DNA from: Enterobacter sp. 638 | Lineage (GTDB): Bacteria; Pseudomonadota; Gammaproteobacteria; Enterobacterales; Enterobacteriaceae | Length of the DNA stretch: 64,000 nucleotides | Assembly (NCBI RefSeq): GCF_000016325.1 | Contig: NC_009436.1 | Coordinates: 496,001-560,000, forward strand | Direction of reading: 5' to 3' | In this document: positions 18,002-27,759 of the stretch, one piece after another | How positions within the stretch are numbered: the first letter of the stretch is position 1 | Layout of the letters: each line of letters opens with the position of its first letter | Made by a program: the position numbers and the translations under genes | Notes under the pieces: generated by a model | Seen by the model: only the letters and a program-made list of their open reading frames with translations | What the model was told of the DNA's origin: nothing | The model's database searches: none

Positions 18002-19969
18002 ATGTCGATAGAAACGATTTTTACGCCGCAGAGCGACGCCTTTTATTCCGTCACCACGCACGCGGCTGGCCCGCAAGGTGCGCTGCCCTTGACGCCGCAG
18101 ATGCTAATGGAATCGCCAAGCGGCAATCTGTTTGGTATGACGCAAAACGCGGGTATGGGTTGGGATGCGAATAAACTCACCGGAAAAGAGGTGCTGATTA
18201 TTGGCGCGCAGGGGGGGATCCGCGCAGGGGATGGGCGTCCGGTCGCGTTGGGTTACCACACGGGGCACTGGGAAATCGGCCTGCAAATGCAGGCGGCAGC
18301 GAAAGAAATTACTCGCCACGGCGGGATCCCGTTTGCTGCGTTTGTCAGCGATCCCTGTGATGGGCGTTCCCAGGGGACGCACGGGATGTTTGATTCCCTG
18401 CCCTATCGTAACGATGCGGCCATTGTGTTTCGGCGTCTTATTCGTTCCCTGCCAACACGCCGCGCCGTGATTGGCGTTGCCACCTGCGATAAAGGCCTGC
18501 CTGCGACCATGATCGCCCTGGCCTCAATGCATCATCTGCCGACCATTCTGGTGCCGGGTGGTGCCACGCTGCCGCCGACGTTTGGCGAAGATGCCGGAAA
18601 AGTGCAAACCATCGGGGCGCGCTACGCCAATGATGAGCTTTCTTTGCAGGAGGCCGCCGAGTTGGGCTGTCGTGCCTGCGCCTCGCCGGGAGGCGGCTGT
18701 CAGTTTTTGGGGACGGCGGGGACGTCGCAGGTGGTGGCAGAAGCACTCGGTCTGGCGCTTCCGCATTCCGCGCTGGCGCCATCAGGACAGGATGTGTGGC
18801 TGGAAATCTCACGACAATCTGCCCGGGCGGTGATTGAACTGGATAATCGCGGCATTACCACGCGCGATATCCTGACCGACAAAGCCATTGAAAACGCGAT
18901 GGTTATCCACGCCGCGTTTGGCGGTTCCACCAATTTACTGCTGCACATCCCGGCGATCGCACATGCGGCGGGCTGCACGTTGCCGGACGTAGAGCACTGG
19001 ACACGTATCAATCGCAAGGTGCCACGGTTGGTGAGCGTGTTGCCAAACGGACCGGATTATCACCCAACGGTGCGCGCCTTCCTGGCGGGCGGTGTGCCAG
19101 AGGTGATGCTCCATCTGCGCGCGCTTGGCCTGTTGCATGAAGATGCCATGACCGTCACCGGCCAGACGGTGGGGGAAAATCTTGACTGGTGGCAGGCATC
19201 GGAGCGGCGTGCGCGATTCCGCCAGTGCCTGCGCGACCAGGACGGTGTCGATCCGGATGATGTGATCCTGCCGCCGGAGCGCGCCAAAGCCAGAGGGTTA
19301 ACCTCGACGGTAGCGTTCCCGGTGGGCAATATCGCCCCAGAAGGCTCGGTCATAAAAGCCACGGCTATCGATCCGTCGGTGGTCGGTGAGGATGGTGTTT
19401 ATCGCCATACTGGGCGGGCTCGGGTGTTTGTCTCGGAAGCACGGGCGATTAAAGCCATCAAAAACGGTGAAATCGAACATGGCGACATTATGGTGGTCAT
19501 CGGTGGCGGGCCGTCCGGGACCGGCATGGAAGAGACTTATCAGCTGACGTCGGCCTTAAAGCATGTGTCGTGGGGAAAATCGGTATCGCTTATCACCGAT
19601 GCCCGTTTCTCCGGTGTCTCCACCGGCGCGTGTTTTGGCCACGTGGCGCCCGAAGCGCTGGCCGGCGGGCCGATTGGTAAGCTCCGCGATGATGACATCA
19701 TCGAGATCGTTGTTGATCGGCTTTCCCTGACGGGCAGCGTGAACTTTATCGGCACGCGACATGCGCCGCTGACGCCTGACGAGGGGGCGGCGGAACTGGC
19801 GCGTCGTCAGCCACATCCCGAACTGCATGCGCATGATTTTCTGCCCGACGATACCCGTCTGTGGGCGGCATTACAGTCCGTCAGTGGAGGCACCTGGAAA
19901 GGGTGTATTTATGATACGGATAAAATTATCGAGGTTATTAACGCCGGTAAAAAAGCGCTCGGATTGTAA
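18002..19969 (+). CDS. yagF: D-xylonate dehydratase, YagF/YjhG type
   Basis: 655 residues, the same length as E. coli YagF and YjhG, members of the IlvD/Edd dehydratase family that remove water from D-xylonate to 2-keto-3-deoxy-xylonate. Cysteines typical of the Fe-S cluster are seen in [17 protein letters not shown] and [33 protein letters not shown] and SDARFSG-like [23 protein letters not shown] are also present. It supplies the substrate of the aldolase encoded just upstream. No defect is seen. Confidence 0.92.
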   Translation: MSIETIFTPQSDAFYSVTTHAAGPQGALPLTPQMLMESPSGNLFGMTQNAGMGWDANKLTGKEVLIIGAQGGIRAGDGRPVALGYHTGHWEIGLQMQAAAKEITRHGGIPFAAFVSDPCDGRSQGTHGMFDSLPYRNDAAIVFRRLIRSLPTRRAVIGVATCDKGLPATMIALASMHHLPTILVPGGATLPPTFGEDAGKVQTIGARYANDELSLQEAAELGCRACASPGGGCQFLGTAGTSQVVAEALGLALPHSALAPSGQDVWLEISRQSARAVIELDNRGITTRDILTDKAIENAMVIHAAFGGSTNLLLHIPAIAHAAGCTLPDVEHWTRINRKVPRLVSVLPNGPDYHPTVRAFLAGGVPEVMLHLRALGLLHEDAMTVTGQTVGENLDWWQASERRARFRQCLRDQDGVDPDDVILPPERAKARGLTSTVAFPVGNIAPEGSVIKATAIDPSVVGEDGVYRHTGRARVFVSEARAIKAIKNGEIEHGDIMVVIGGGPSGTGMEETYQLTSALKHVSWGKSVSLITDARFSGVSTGACFGHVAPEALAGGPIGKLRDDDIIEIVVDRLSLTGSVNFIGTRHAPLTPDEGAAELARRQPHPELHAHDFLPDDTRLWAALQSVSGGTWKGCIYDTDKIIEVINAGKKALGL

Positions 19970-20323
19970 TTATTAAATATTAACTCGTCTGCGAAATGTA
20001 TTTCGTGGACGTTTTTCCTGCGCCTGTAGTATATCAATTTTCGGGGGTTTAATTTTTTATAAGTCATTAAAATAAAAGCGCAAAATTAATTTTTTAATTT
20101 CAATGTAATAACGACGCTAATCACAAAAGCAAAATATCATAATTCATAAATAAGAAATGAACATTGCGGGTAAAACGATCATCTCATTACACTTTATTAA
20201 CACGAAACTGTGAAATCAGCACACGAAAAAAGGGTGTATTCCTGACGATGCACCAGGCGATGAATTTGCCTGGAACAGGTCCCTGACGTCTGCACCGTTC
20301 CACTCTCTGCGTTGGGGGTCAAT
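19970..20323. other. AT-rich gap between yagF and yagG, probable second promoter
   Basis: 354 bp without a gene. It is markedly more AT-rich than the flanking genes. TGTGAAATCAGCACAC around 20209 is a weak CRP-like site (left half perfect, right half shifted by one). The gap suggests that the transporter and xylosidase genes have their own promoter. Confidence 0.4.
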
Positions 20324-21703
20324 ATGCAATTAACCATGAAAGACAAGATTGGCTACGGGTTGGGTGATACCGCCTGCGGCTTCGTCTGGCAGGCGACGAT
20401 GTTCCTGCTCGCCTATTTCTATACCGATGTCTTTGGCTTATCCGCAGGCATCATGGGCACGCTGTTTTTAGTGTCGCGCGTGCTGGATGCTGTGACCGAT
20501 CCGCTGATGGGGCTGCTGGTCGACCGTACCCGGACGCGACACGGGCAGTTCCGCCCGTTCCTGCTGTGGGGCGCGATCCCGTTTGGCATCGTCTGCATGC
20601 TGACGTTTTACACGCCGGATTTCTCGGCCAACGGCAAAATCATCTACGCCTGCGTGACCTACATCCTGCTGACGCTGGTCTACACCTTCGTTAACGTGCC
20701 GTACTGCGCGATGCCTGGGGTGATCACTGCCGATCCGAAAGAGCGCCACGCCCTCCAGTCCTGGCGCTTCTTCCTGGCGGCGGCGGGATCGCTGGCTATC
20801 AGCGGCGTCGCTCTCCCGCTGGTGGGGATCATCGGTAAAGGCAATGAACAGCTGGGCTATTTTGGCGCGATGTGCGTGCTGGGGTTGAGCGGCGTAGTGC
20901 TGTTATATGTCTGCTTCTTCACCACGAAAGAGCGCTATACCTTTGAGGTGCAGCCGGGTTCGTCGGTCTCGAAAGACCTCAAACTGCTTTTCGGAAACAC
21001 CCAATGGCGCATCATGTGCGCATTCAAAATGATGGCCACCTGTTCCAACGTGGTGCGAGGCGGGGCTACGCTCTATTTCGTCAAATACGTGATGGATCAT
21101 CCTGAAATGGCGACGCAATTCCTGCTCTACGGCAGCATCGCCACCATGTTTGGGTCGCTCTGTTCTTCCCGACTATTGGGCCGGTTTGACCGCGTAAAAG
21201 CGTTCAAGTGGATTATCGTGGTGTATTCCCTGATTAGCCTGCTGATTTTCTTCACTCCAGCCGAGAATATGGCGCTGATTTTTGCCCTGAACATTGTGTT
21301 CCTGTTCGTCTTTAACACCACTACGCCGCTGCAATGGCTGATGGCTTCGGACGTGGTCGATTACGAAGAGAGTCGCAGCGGACGCCGCCTGGATGGGCTT
21401 GTGTTCTCAACTTATCTCTTCAGCCTGAAAATTGGCCTGGCGATTGGCGGGGCGGTGGTGGGCTGGATCCTGGCCTGGGTGAACTACTCCGCCAGCAGCA
21501 GCGTGCAGCCGGTTGAAGTCTTAAGCACCATCAAAATTCTGTTCTGCGTGGTGCCGGTGGTGCTCTACGTCGGCATGTTCATCATGCTTTCACTCTATAA
21601 GCTGTCCGATGCGCGCGTGGAAGCGATCAGCCAGCAGTTGCTGAAGCATCGTGCGGCGCGGGGTGAGGATATTCCTGCGGCGGCGACGGCGGCATCTCAT
21701 TAA
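20324..21703 (+). CDS. yagG: GPH-family glycoside/pentoside:cation symporter YagG
   Basis: 459-residue inner-membrane carrier with about 12 membrane segments, very similar to E. coli YagG: MKDKIGYGLGDTACGFVWQATMFL, the loop DPLMGLLVDRTRTRHGQFRPF and DVVDYEESRSGRRLDGLVFST. It likely imports beta-xylosides or xylo-oligosaccharides for the xylosidase encoded 12 bp downstream. ATG 20324 is chosen with GGGGG upstream; a TTG 12 bp earlier is unlikely. Confidence 0.92.
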   Translation: MQLTMKDKIGYGLGDTACGFVWQATMFLLAYFYTDVFGLSAGIMGTLFLVSRVLDAVTDPLMGLLVDRTRTRHGQFRPFLLWGAIPFGIVCMLTFYTPDFSANGKIIYACVTYILLTLVYTFVNVPYCAMPGVITADPKERHALQSWRFFLAAAGSLAISGVALPLVGIIGKGNEQLGYFGAMCVLGLSGVVLLYVCFFTTKERYTFEVQPGSSVSKDLKLLFGNTQWRIMCAFKMMATCSNVVRGGATLYFVKYVMDHPEMATQFLLYGSIATMFGSLCSSRLLGRFDRVKAFKWIIVVYSLISLLIFFTPAENMALIFALNIVFLFVFNTTTPLQWLMASDVVDYEESRSGRRLDGLVFSTYLFSLKIGLAIGGAVVGWILAWVNYSASSSVQPVEVLSTIKILFCVVPVVLYVGMFIMLSLYKLSDARVEAISQQLLKHRAARGEDIPAAATAASH

Positions 21704-21715
21704 GAAGGAGGCAAA

Positions 21716-23335
21716 ATGTACACTCTGAATAACCCGATTCTGACCGGCTTTAACCCGGACCCCTCGATGTGCCGCCAGGGAGAGGATTACTACATCGCCA
21801 CATCCACGTTTGAGTGGTTTCCTGGCGTGCGCATTTATCATTCCCGCGATTTGAAAAACTGGTCGCTGGTCAGTACGCCGCTGGACCGCGTGTCGATGCT
21901 CGATATGAAAGGCAACCCGGACTCCGGCGGAATTTGGGCACCGTGTCTGAGCTATGCCGACGGGCAGTTCTGGCTGCTTTATACCGACGTGAAAATTGTC
22001 GATTCGCCGTGGAAAAATGGCCGCAACTTTTTAGTGACTGCGCCGTCCATCGAAGGGCCGTGGAGCGAGCCGATCCCGATGGGCAATGGCGGGTTCGATC
22101 CGTCGCTGTACCACGAAGACGATGGCCGTAAATTCTATATTTATCGTCCCTGGGGACCGCGCCACCACAGCAATCCTCACAATACCATTGTCATGCAGGA
22201 GTACTTCCCGCAGACGCAGCGACTCTCGCCGGAACGTAAAACGCTCTTTACCGGTACGCCGCTGAGCTACACCGAAGGGGCGCATATTTATCGCAAAGAC
22301 GGCTGGTACTATTTGCTGGTGGCGGAGGGCGGAACGAGCTATGAGCACGCCGTGGTCGTTTTGCGGGCGAAAACGCTGGAAGGCCCGTATGAGCTGCATC
22401 CGGATGTGACGATGATGACCAGCTGGCATCTGCCTGAAAACCCGCTGCAAAAAAGTGGGCATGGGTCATTACTTGAGACGCACACCGGCGAGTGGTACAT
22501 GGCGTATCTCACCAGTCGTCCGCAGCGTTTGCCGGGCATTCCCCTGCTCGCCTCCGGCGGGCGAGGCTACTGCGTGTTAGGACGTGAAACGGGGATTGCG
22601 CGTATCACGTGGCGCGACGGATGGCCGTATGTTGAAGGCGGAAAGCATGCGCAATTGACCGTTCCAGGGCCGCAAATGACCGAGAGTCATGCCATCGCGC
22701 AGCCCACCTGGCGTGACGATTTTGACGCCGACACGCTCGACCCTGAACTTCAGACGTTGCGCATTCCTTTTGACAGCACTCTCGGCTCCCTGAGCGCACG
22801 CCCCGGTTTTTTGCGCCTGCACGGTCATGATTCACTCAACTCGACGTTTACGCAGTCTACCGTGGCGCGCCGCTGGCAACACTTTGCCTTCCGCGCGGAA
22901 ACGCGTATGGAGTTTGCTCCGCAGCACTTCCAGCAGAGCGCGGGCATAACTTGCTATTACAACACCAAAAACTGGAGCTACTGCTTTGTTGATTATGAGG
23001 AAGGGCTGGGGCGAACGCTGAAGGTGATCCAGCTTAACCATAACGTGCCGTCGTGGCCACTCCATGAGCAGCCGATTCTGGTTCCGGAGAATGCGCAGAG
23101 CGTGTGGCTTCGCGTGGACGTCGATCGGCTGGTGTATCGCTATAGCTATTCGTTTGACGGTGAGGCGTGGCAGACTGTGCCGATCGTGTATGAGGCGTGG
23201 AAATTGTCGGATGATTATATTGGCGGACGCGGGTTCTTTACCGGGGCGTTTGTGGGCCTGCACTGCGAGGATATCAGCGGCGATGGCTGTTACGCCGATT
23301 TCGATTACTTCAGCTACGCACCAGTAGCGGAGTAG
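21716..23335 (+). CDS. yagH: Beta-xylosidase, GH43 (YagH)
   Basis: 539-residue cytoplasmic glycosidase (no signal peptide) that releases xylose from imported xylo-oligosaccharides. N-terminal five-blade propeller: NPILTGFNPDPSMCR with the catalytic-base Asp, SGGIWAPCLSY, FDPSLYHEDDG, and SYTEGAHIYRKDGWYYLL with the acid Glu. The C-terminal beta-sandwich (from about residue 330) is also typical. The ribosome site GAAGGAGG lies immediately upstream. The stop is 7 bp from the convergent regulator gene. Confidence 0.93.
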   Translation: MYTLNNPILTGFNPDPSMCRQGEDYYIATSTFEWFPGVRIYHSRDLKNWSLVSTPLDRVSMLDMKGNPDSGGIWAPCLSYADGQFWLLYTDVKIVDSPWKNGRNFLVTAPSIEGPWSEPIPMGNGGFDPSLYHEDDGRKFYIYRPWGPRHHSNPHNTIVMQEYFPQTQRLSPERKTLFTGTPLSYTEGAHIYRKDGWYYLLVAEGGTSYEHAVVVLRAKTLEGPYELHPDVTMMTSWHLPENPLQKSGHGSLLETHTGEWYMAYLTSRPQRLPGIPLLASGGRGYCVLGRETGIARITWRDGWPYVEGGKHAQLTVPGPQMTESHAIAQPTWRDDFDADTLDPELQTLRIPFDSTLGSLSARPGFLRLHGHDSLNSTFTQSTVARRWQHFAFRAETRMEFAPQHFQQSAGITCYYNTKNWSYCFVDYEEGLGRTLKVIQLNHNVPSWPLHEQPILVPENAQSVWLRVDVDRLVYRYSYSFDGEAWQTVPIVYEAWKLSDDYIGGRGFFTGAFVGLHCEDISGDGCYADFDYFSYAPVAE

Positions 23336-23342
23336 TCATCCC

Positions 23343-24101
23343 TTAGGCCGGGTAACCCAGCGCGCGTGAGAGCTGTAGCCCGGCCTCTTCCAGTTGAAGC
23401 CGAAAACGCGTCAGTTCGTTATCGTCCACGCGGGAGGTGAGCGTTGACAGGCTCAGCGCGGCAATCACGCGCGATTCATGATTCCACACGGGCACCGACA
23501 CGCAGCGCACGCCTTGCTCGTTCTCTTCGCTGTCGAGGGCGTAACCTTGCGCGCGCGTTTGCGCCAGCGCGGCCAGCAGATCCTCGCGTGAGGTAATGGT
23601 CGCGGGAGTAAATGTCGTGTACTGATATCCCTCCAGCAGCGGATTTAATTCTGCCTCATCCAGCCAGGCGATCAGCACTTTTCCGATGGCGGTGGCATGC
23701 ACCGGCAGGCGGCGGCCAATGCGCGAATAGGCAATCGCGGCGAGCTTCCCTTCGATCTTCTCGATGTAAACGCCTTCCCGACCATCAAGAATACCCAGAT
23801 GGGTCGTTTGCCCCGTATCACGGGACAGCGCGGTCAGCCAGCTTTTGGCCTTCTGACGGATATCCATCGAGCCCACGACAAAATGGCCGCGCTCGACCAG
23901 CTTCATGCCGAGGCGATATTTGCCGTTTTCGGGATTCTGATCGATATAGCCATGAAGTTGCAGCGTTTTGAGGAGCGAATGGAGGGTACTTTTGCTCAGC
24001 CCCATCAGTTTGCTGATGTCGGTGATCTTAAGCTCCGTCGCCTGCTCGTTAAACAGGTCCAGGATCTGCAATGCACGTTCAACAGACTGAATGATAGGCA
24101 T
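23343..24101 (-). CDS. xynR: IclR-family regulator XynR (YagI)
   Basis: 252-residue regulator: an N-terminal winged helix (VERALQILDLFNE, LTISKLMGLSKSTLHSLLKTL-like segment at residues 27-47) and a C-terminal effector domain (GRRLPVHATAIGKVLIAWL, SEENEQGVRCVSVPVWN). It is orthologous by sequence and position to YagI of E. coli, which represses the yagEFGH genes. It is convergent to yagH and should act on the palindrome over the yagE -10 at 17037. Confidence 0.9.
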   Translation of the reverse strand: MPIIQSVERALQILDLFNEQATELKITDISKLMGLSKSTLHSLLKTLQLHGYIDQNPENGKYRLGMKLVERGHFVVGSMDIRQKAKSWLTALSRDTGQTTHLGILDGREGVYIEKIEGKLAAIAYSRIGRRLPVHATAIGKVLIAWLDEAELNPLLEGYQYTTFTPATITSREDLLAALAQTRAQGYALDSEENEQGVRCVSVPVWNHESRVIAALSLSTLTSRVDDNELTRFRLQLEEAGLQLSRALGYPA

Positions 24102-24173
24102 AATGGCGGTTTGTCCACGCTGAAGTTAAGGCGAAAACGTACCTTTTTTACGCTGAAAAATCAATCGACTGCT

Positions 24174-24206
24174 GACCCTCTCCGCATCAGAAAGGGCCAG
24201 GATGAG
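24174..24206. repeat. Degenerate copy of the palindromic intergenic element
   Basis: CCCTCTCC...GAAAGGGCCAGGATGAGGAG resembles one unit of the element at 2603-2798 with several changes. It lies between xynR and argF, downstream of the argF stop. Confidence 0.55.
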
Positions 24207-24226
24207 GAGATCAGACTGCCGAAAAC

Positions 24227-25231
24227 TTATTTGCCAAGCGTCGCAACCATGACGGCTTTGATGGTATGCATGCGGTTTTCTGCCTGATCGAAAACGATGC
24301 TGGCTGCGGATTCGAACACCTCGTCCGTCACTTCCATTCCGCCATGCAGATCGAACTCTTTTGCCATCTGCTTGCCGAGCGCAGTGTGATCGTCGTGGAA
24401 CGCGGGCAGGCAGTGCAGGAATTTCACGTTCGGATTGCCCGTGAGCGCCATCATTTCGCTATTCACCTGATAGCCACGTAGCAGCGCGATGCGCTCCGCC
24501 CATTTCTCTTTTGGCTCGCCCATCGACACCCACACGTCGGTATAGATGAAATCTGCGCCTTTCACGCCCGCCGCGACATCTTCTGTCAGCGTGATTTTCC
24601 CGCCGTTCTGCAACGCCAGCGCGCTGCACTCTGCGACCAGACTCTCTTCCGGCCAGCAGGCTTTTGGCGCAACCAGACGCAGATCCAACCCAAGCAGCGC
24701 CGCCGCCTCCAGCATTGAGTTGCCCATGTTGTTGCGCGCATCGCCCGCATACACCAGCGCCATCTCGTTAAAAGATTTGCCCGGCAGGTGTTCCTGCATG
24801 GTCAGCAGATCCGCCAGCAGCTGCGTGGGATGGAACTCGTTGGTCAGGCCATTCCACACCGGCACGCCGGCGTACTGCGCCAGCGTTTCGACAACGTCCT
24901 GGCCGTGACCGCGATACTGAATGCCGTCATACATACGGCCAAGCACGCGCGCAGTATCTTTAATTGATTCTTTATGCCCAATCTGGCTGCCGCTCGGGCC
25001 GAGATAAGTGACGCGAGCGCCCTGGTCAAATGCGGCAACTTCGAAAGAGCATCGTGTGCGAGTTGAGTCTTTTTCGAAGATGAGCGCGATATTTTTTCCA
25101 GTAAGTTTCTGTACTTCCTTGCCATTTTTCTTATCAGCTTTGAGTTGAGCGGCAAGCGACAGCAGGGAATTGACTTGTGCAGGGGTAAAGTCGAGCAGTT
25201 TCAGGAAGTGTTTTTTATACAGTTCAGACAT
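24227..25231 (-). CDS. argF: Ornithine carbamoyltransferase, biosynthetic (ArgF/ArgI)
   Basis: 334-residue enzyme forming citrulline from ornithine and carbamoyl phosphate. Motifs: [54 protein letters not shown]. Start ATG 25231 ([13 protein letters not shown]) has GAGGA upstream. From memory of both K-12 proteins it reads closer to ArgF (for example [40 protein letters not shown]) than to ArgI. It sits in the chromosomal argI position beside rraB, directly behind yagI. Two ARG boxes upstream indicate arginine repression. Confidence 0.95.
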   Translation of the reverse strand: MSELYKKHFLKLLDFTPAQVNSLLSLAAQLKADKKNGKEVQKLTGKNIALIFEKDSTRTRCSFEVAAFDQGARVTYLGPSGSQIGHKESIKDTARVLGRMYDGIQYRGHGQDVVETLAQYAGVPVWNGLTNEFHPTQLLADLLTMQEHLPGKSFNEMALVYAGDARNNMGNSMLEAAALLGLDLRLVAPKACWPEESLVAECSALALQNGGKITLTEDVAAGVKGADFIYTDVWVSMGEPKEKWAERIALLRGYQVNSEMMALTGNPNVKFLHCLPAFHDDHTALGKQMAKEFDLHGGMEVTDEVFESAASIVFDQAENRMHTIKAVMVATLGK

Positions 25232-25258
25232 TTTATCCTCACATGGCAAATGCCACTT

Positions 25259-25297
25259 ATTGAATTAAAATTCACTTTATATGTATGAATATTCATT
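25259..25297 (-). promoter_or_regulatory. Tandem ARG boxes of argF
   Basis: Box 1, 25259-25276, ATTGAATTAAAATTCACT, matches every specified position of the ArgR consensus. Box 2, 25280-25297, TATGTATGAATATTCATT, has two mismatches. The 3-bp spacing between boxes is the canonical arrangement for a hexameric ArgR operator, and the boxes lie 28 bp upstream of the start codon. Confidence 0.9.
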
Positions 25298-25396
25298 TGC
25301 AACCCTGTTTCACAAATCTTTCTTACATTAGGTGGAGGCAAACACATCCGTGTGTGAAAATAGAAGTATCTGCCGAACTTTAAAGAGGAACGAGCC

Positions 25397-25822
25397 ATGG
25401 CAAACCCAGAACTGCTGGAAGAGCAACGCGAAGAGACGCGCCTGATCATTGAAGAGCTGCTGGAAGACGGCAGCGATCCGGACGCGCTGTACACCATCGA
25501 GCACCATTTCTCTGCAGATGACTTTGAATCGCTGGAGAAGCTGGCGGTAGAAGCGTTCAAAATGGGTTACGAAGTGACCGAGCCAGAAGAGCTGGAAGTG
25601 GAAGAGGGCGAAACCGTCATCTGCTGCGATATCCTGAGCGAAGGCGCGCTGAAAGCAGAACTTATCGACGCACAGGTAGAACAGCTGATGGATCTGGCCG
25701 ATAAATTCGAAGTGGAATACGACGGCTGGGGGACTTACTACGAAGATCCGAATGGTGAAGACGGCGACGACGAAGATGATGAAGACAGCATCGACGAAGA
25801 CGACGACGGCGTACGTCACTAA
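25397..25822 (+). CDS. rraB: Ribonuclease E inhibitor RraB
   Basis: 141-residue acidic protein (YjgD) that binds RNase E and alters degradosome composition. The body [22 protein letters not shown]... and the very acidic tail ([17 protein letters not shown]) are as in E. coli. It is divergent from argF, as in the E. coli chromosome. The ribosome site AGAGGAACG precedes the ATG. Confidence 0.96.
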   Translation: MANPELLEEQREETRLIIEELLEDGSDPDALYTIEHHFSADDFESLEKLAVEAFKMGYEVTEPEELEVEEGETVICCDILSEGALKAELIDAQVEQLMDLADKFEVEYDGWGTYYEDPNGEDGDDEDDEDSIDEDDDGVRH

Positions 25823-25864
25823 GTGTTATTCGCGGCAGCTTCGGCTGCCGCATCAGGAACCACC

Positions 25865-26623
25865 ATGGATTACCCGCAGATTCTCTCCCCTGTTCTGAAC
25901 TTCCTCCAGTGCCCGACTCCGCAAGCGTGGATTGATAAAGCCCGCGATCCCGCGAATTTACCGCTGCTGCTCACTGACCACATGGTGTGCGAGCTTAAGG
26001 CCGCGCAGACTGCGCTCCTGCTGGTGCGTAAATACGTCGCTGATAAACGCGGTGCGGATGCGTTACTCGACTGGCTCAAGCCGTACGAAGCATTCACCTT
26101 CCGCGAAGGGCCGGAACCTGATTTTGTTGCCCTGCATAAGCAGATTGGCAAAAGCGTGATGCCGAAAACCGACGACCCGTGGGGGCAGGCGCTTATCGAC
26201 AGTATGGTTCTGCTGATAAAAGAAGAGTTGCACCACTTCTGGCAGGTGCGCGAGGCGATGCTGACGCGCAACATTCCGTACGTCAAAATCACCGCCAGCC
26301 GCTACGCCAAAGGCATGCTGAAAGAAGTACGTACTCACGAACCGCTGACGCTGATCGATAAACTGATCTGCGGGGCGTATATAGAAGCGCGCTCTTGTGA
26401 ACGCTTCGCAGCGCTGGCGCCGTACCTGGATGACGACCTGCAAAAGTTCTATTTGTCGCTACTGCGCTCGGAAGCGCGTCATTACCAGGACTATCTGACA
26501 CTTGCCCAACAGGTGAGCGACAACGATATCTCTTCACGGATACAGATTTTTGGCGAAATAGAAGCCACACTTATCTCGACACCGGACGAGGAGTTTCGCT
26601 TTCATAGCGGCGTGCCGGTGTAA
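25865..26623 (+). CDS. miaE: tRNA 2-methylthio-N6-isopentenyladenosine hydroxylase MiaE
   Basis: 252-residue non-haem di-iron monooxygenase that hydroxylates ms2i6A37 of tRNA to ms2io6A. Four-helix-bundle iron ligands are visible: Glu/His in EELHHFWQ (near residue 120), a Glu in EARSCERF, and SEARHYQDY. The start at 25865 (MDYPQILSP) has AGGA upstream; a longer upstream frame is not used. E. coli K-12 lacks this gene; Salmonella and Enterobacter carry it here after rraB. Confidence 0.93.
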   Translation: MDYPQILSPVLNFLQCPTPQAWIDKARDPANLPLLLTDHMVCELKAAQTALLLVRKYVADKRGADALLDWLKPYEAFTFREGPEPDFVALHKQIGKSVMPKTDDPWGQALIDSMVLLIKEELHHFWQVREAMLTRNIPYVKITASRYAKGMLKEVRTHEPLTLIDKLICGAYIEARSCERFAALAPYLDDDLQKFYLSLLRSEARHYQDYLTLAQQVSDNDISSRIQIFGEIEATLISTPDEEFRFHSGVPV

Positions 26624-26648
26624 CCCGTCACTGCAAAAAGGATGCGAG

Positions 26649-27380
26649 ATGAGAAGAACGTGGAAACCTATTGTCGCCGTTGCCGTACTGGCCGCCGCAG
26701 TGGCCTTCTGGGTCTATTACGACAAACAACGTCTGCAGCACACCCCTGAATATCGCCTTGATACCACGCTCAACAGTATGCCCGCGTGGCAAGTGCTCAA
26801 GGAGCAGGACCCAGCGTTCCAGGAACGTATTCGCGCTCAGATCCTGGCGATGCAGAAAGAGGGTGATTCCGAGCAGCACATCATCGACGTGATCCAGCCG
26901 CAAATCCTGCGTCTGCAGATGTCACGGCTGCAAAATGCGCCCGACGCCAACGTGGTGGATTACATGCGTGCGAACATGGAGCAGACCGCTGCCATTCAGA
27001 AAGTGAGTGACGACGCCTGTTTCCGCTTTCTGTATCCCGGTGTCAAAGGCGGTATCAATCCGCTGCGGGTGCTGGATAAACCGATGATGGAGCGCCGTAT
27101 GCAGGCCGACGCTGACATGATGCGCGCCGCGTATGGTAAGAACAAACATACCGTGACGCCACAGGAACGCGAAACGGCTGTTGCCGATGTGCGACCGATC
27201 ATGAAAGAGCTGGCCGCGAAATACGGCGAGGATATTCAGCTGTTGCAGACCCCTGATCAAGCGGCGGGTAAAGAGAAGGTGTCGTGCGATATGGTGCAGG
27301 AGATGTGGGCGAAGGTGCTGACACTGCCTGAAAATCACGCCGCTGGCGTGATTCGACTCGCGGTTTCGGAACTGGAATAG
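26649..27380 (+). CDS. Conserved protein of unknown function, single membrane anchor
   Basis: 243 residues with an N-terminal hydrophobic segment (about 7-23, IVAVAVLAAAVAFWVYY) after two Arg residues, so probably an inner-membrane-anchored periplasmic protein. The rest is helical and charged. Two cysteines (SDDACFRF and VSCDMVQ) could form a disulfide in the periplasm. I recognise no family motif; some genomes label relatives topoisomerase II, for which I see no basis. It begins 25 bp after miaE and is probably in the same transcript. Confidence 0.75.
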   Translation: MRRTWKPIVAVAVLAAAVAFWVYYDKQRLQHTPEYRLDTTLNSMPAWQVLKEQDPAFQERIRAQILAMQKEGDSEQHIIDVIQPQILRLQMSRLQNAPDANVVDYMRANMEQTAAIQKVSDDACFRFLYPGVKGGINPLRVLDKPMMERRMQADADMMRAAYGKNKHTVTPQERETAVADVRPIMKELAAKYGEDIQLLQTPDQAAGKEKVSCDMVQEMWAKVLTLPENHAAGVIRLAVSELE

Positions 27381-27420
27381 GCGTTACGCTGGTTTTTTCG
27401 ACACTTAGCACCGGATTAGC

Positions 27421-27458
27421 GCGCTGCCGCTTGCAAGGCAGCGCGTGACAGGTATAAT
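27421..27458 (+). promoter_or_regulatory. leuX promoter overlapping a perfect hairpin
   Basis: -35 TTGCAA (27431-27436), 16-bp spacer, -10 TATAAT (27453-27458). The inverted repeat GCGCTGCC-GCTTGCAA-GGCAGCGC spans 27421-27444 and contains the -35. It may serve as terminator of the upstream gene as well as being part of the promoter. Confidence 0.75.
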
Positions 27459-27488
27459 CCACAACGTTTCCGCATCATCCCCTTCAGT

Positions 27489-27573
27489 GCCGAAGTGGCG
27501 AAATCGGTAGACGCAGTTGATTCAAAATCAACCGTAGAAATACGTGCCGGTTCGAGTCCGGCCTTCGGCACCA
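27489..27573 (+). tRNA. leuX: tRNA-Leu (anticodon CAA)
   Basis: 85-nt class II tRNA with encoded CCA. The acceptor arms GCCGAAG/CTTCGGC pair fully, the anticodon stem GTTGA/TCAAC closes a loop TTCAAAA with anticodon CAA, and a long variable arm and the T-arm GGTTCGAGTCC are present. It is the same as E. coli leuX as far as I can recall. leuX is a well-known integration site for genomic islands, and here it is followed by an integrase gene. Its 3' 15 nt of core are repeated at 49022-49036. Confidence 0.97.
27553..27567 (+). mobile_element. attL core of the leuX island
   Basis: CGAGTCCGGCCTTCG inside the T-arm/acceptor end of leuX is found again, same orientation, at 49022-49036. The two copies delimit about 21.5 kb that begins with an integrase gene. 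Confidence 0.8.
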
Positions 27574-27586
27574 TCGGAACATCAAT

Positions 27587-27612
27587 AGACGTCAACGGAC
27601 GTCTTTTTTTGT
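27587..27612 (+). terminator. leuX terminator
   Basis: AGACGT-CAACGG-ACGTCT followed by seven T residues, beginning about 15 bp beyond the tRNA 3' end. Confidence 0.8.
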
Positions 27613-27685
27613 GCCTGAAATCCAGCATTTATCCATCATTCCCGCTATATTAACTCTCTCAAGGTCAACCGACTTCAACGTACAT

Positions 27686-27744
27686 CTACCAACAGATGTT
27701 GGTACAGATGATGGTATTTTCGGTTCGATAATGCTTGTACCAAC
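27686..27744. repeat. Left integrase arm-type sites
   Basis: Several GTTGGTA/TACCAAC copies: ACCAACAGATGTTGGTACAG at 27688-27707 (inverted pair), GATGGTA at 27709-27715, and TTGTACCAAC at 27735-27744. GATGTTGGTACA (27695-27706) recurs exactly at 48956-48967 near the other end of the island. The repetition close to both att cores fits P4-type integrase arm sites. Confidence 0.6.
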
Positions 27745-27759
27745 AGGGAGGGGATAAGC

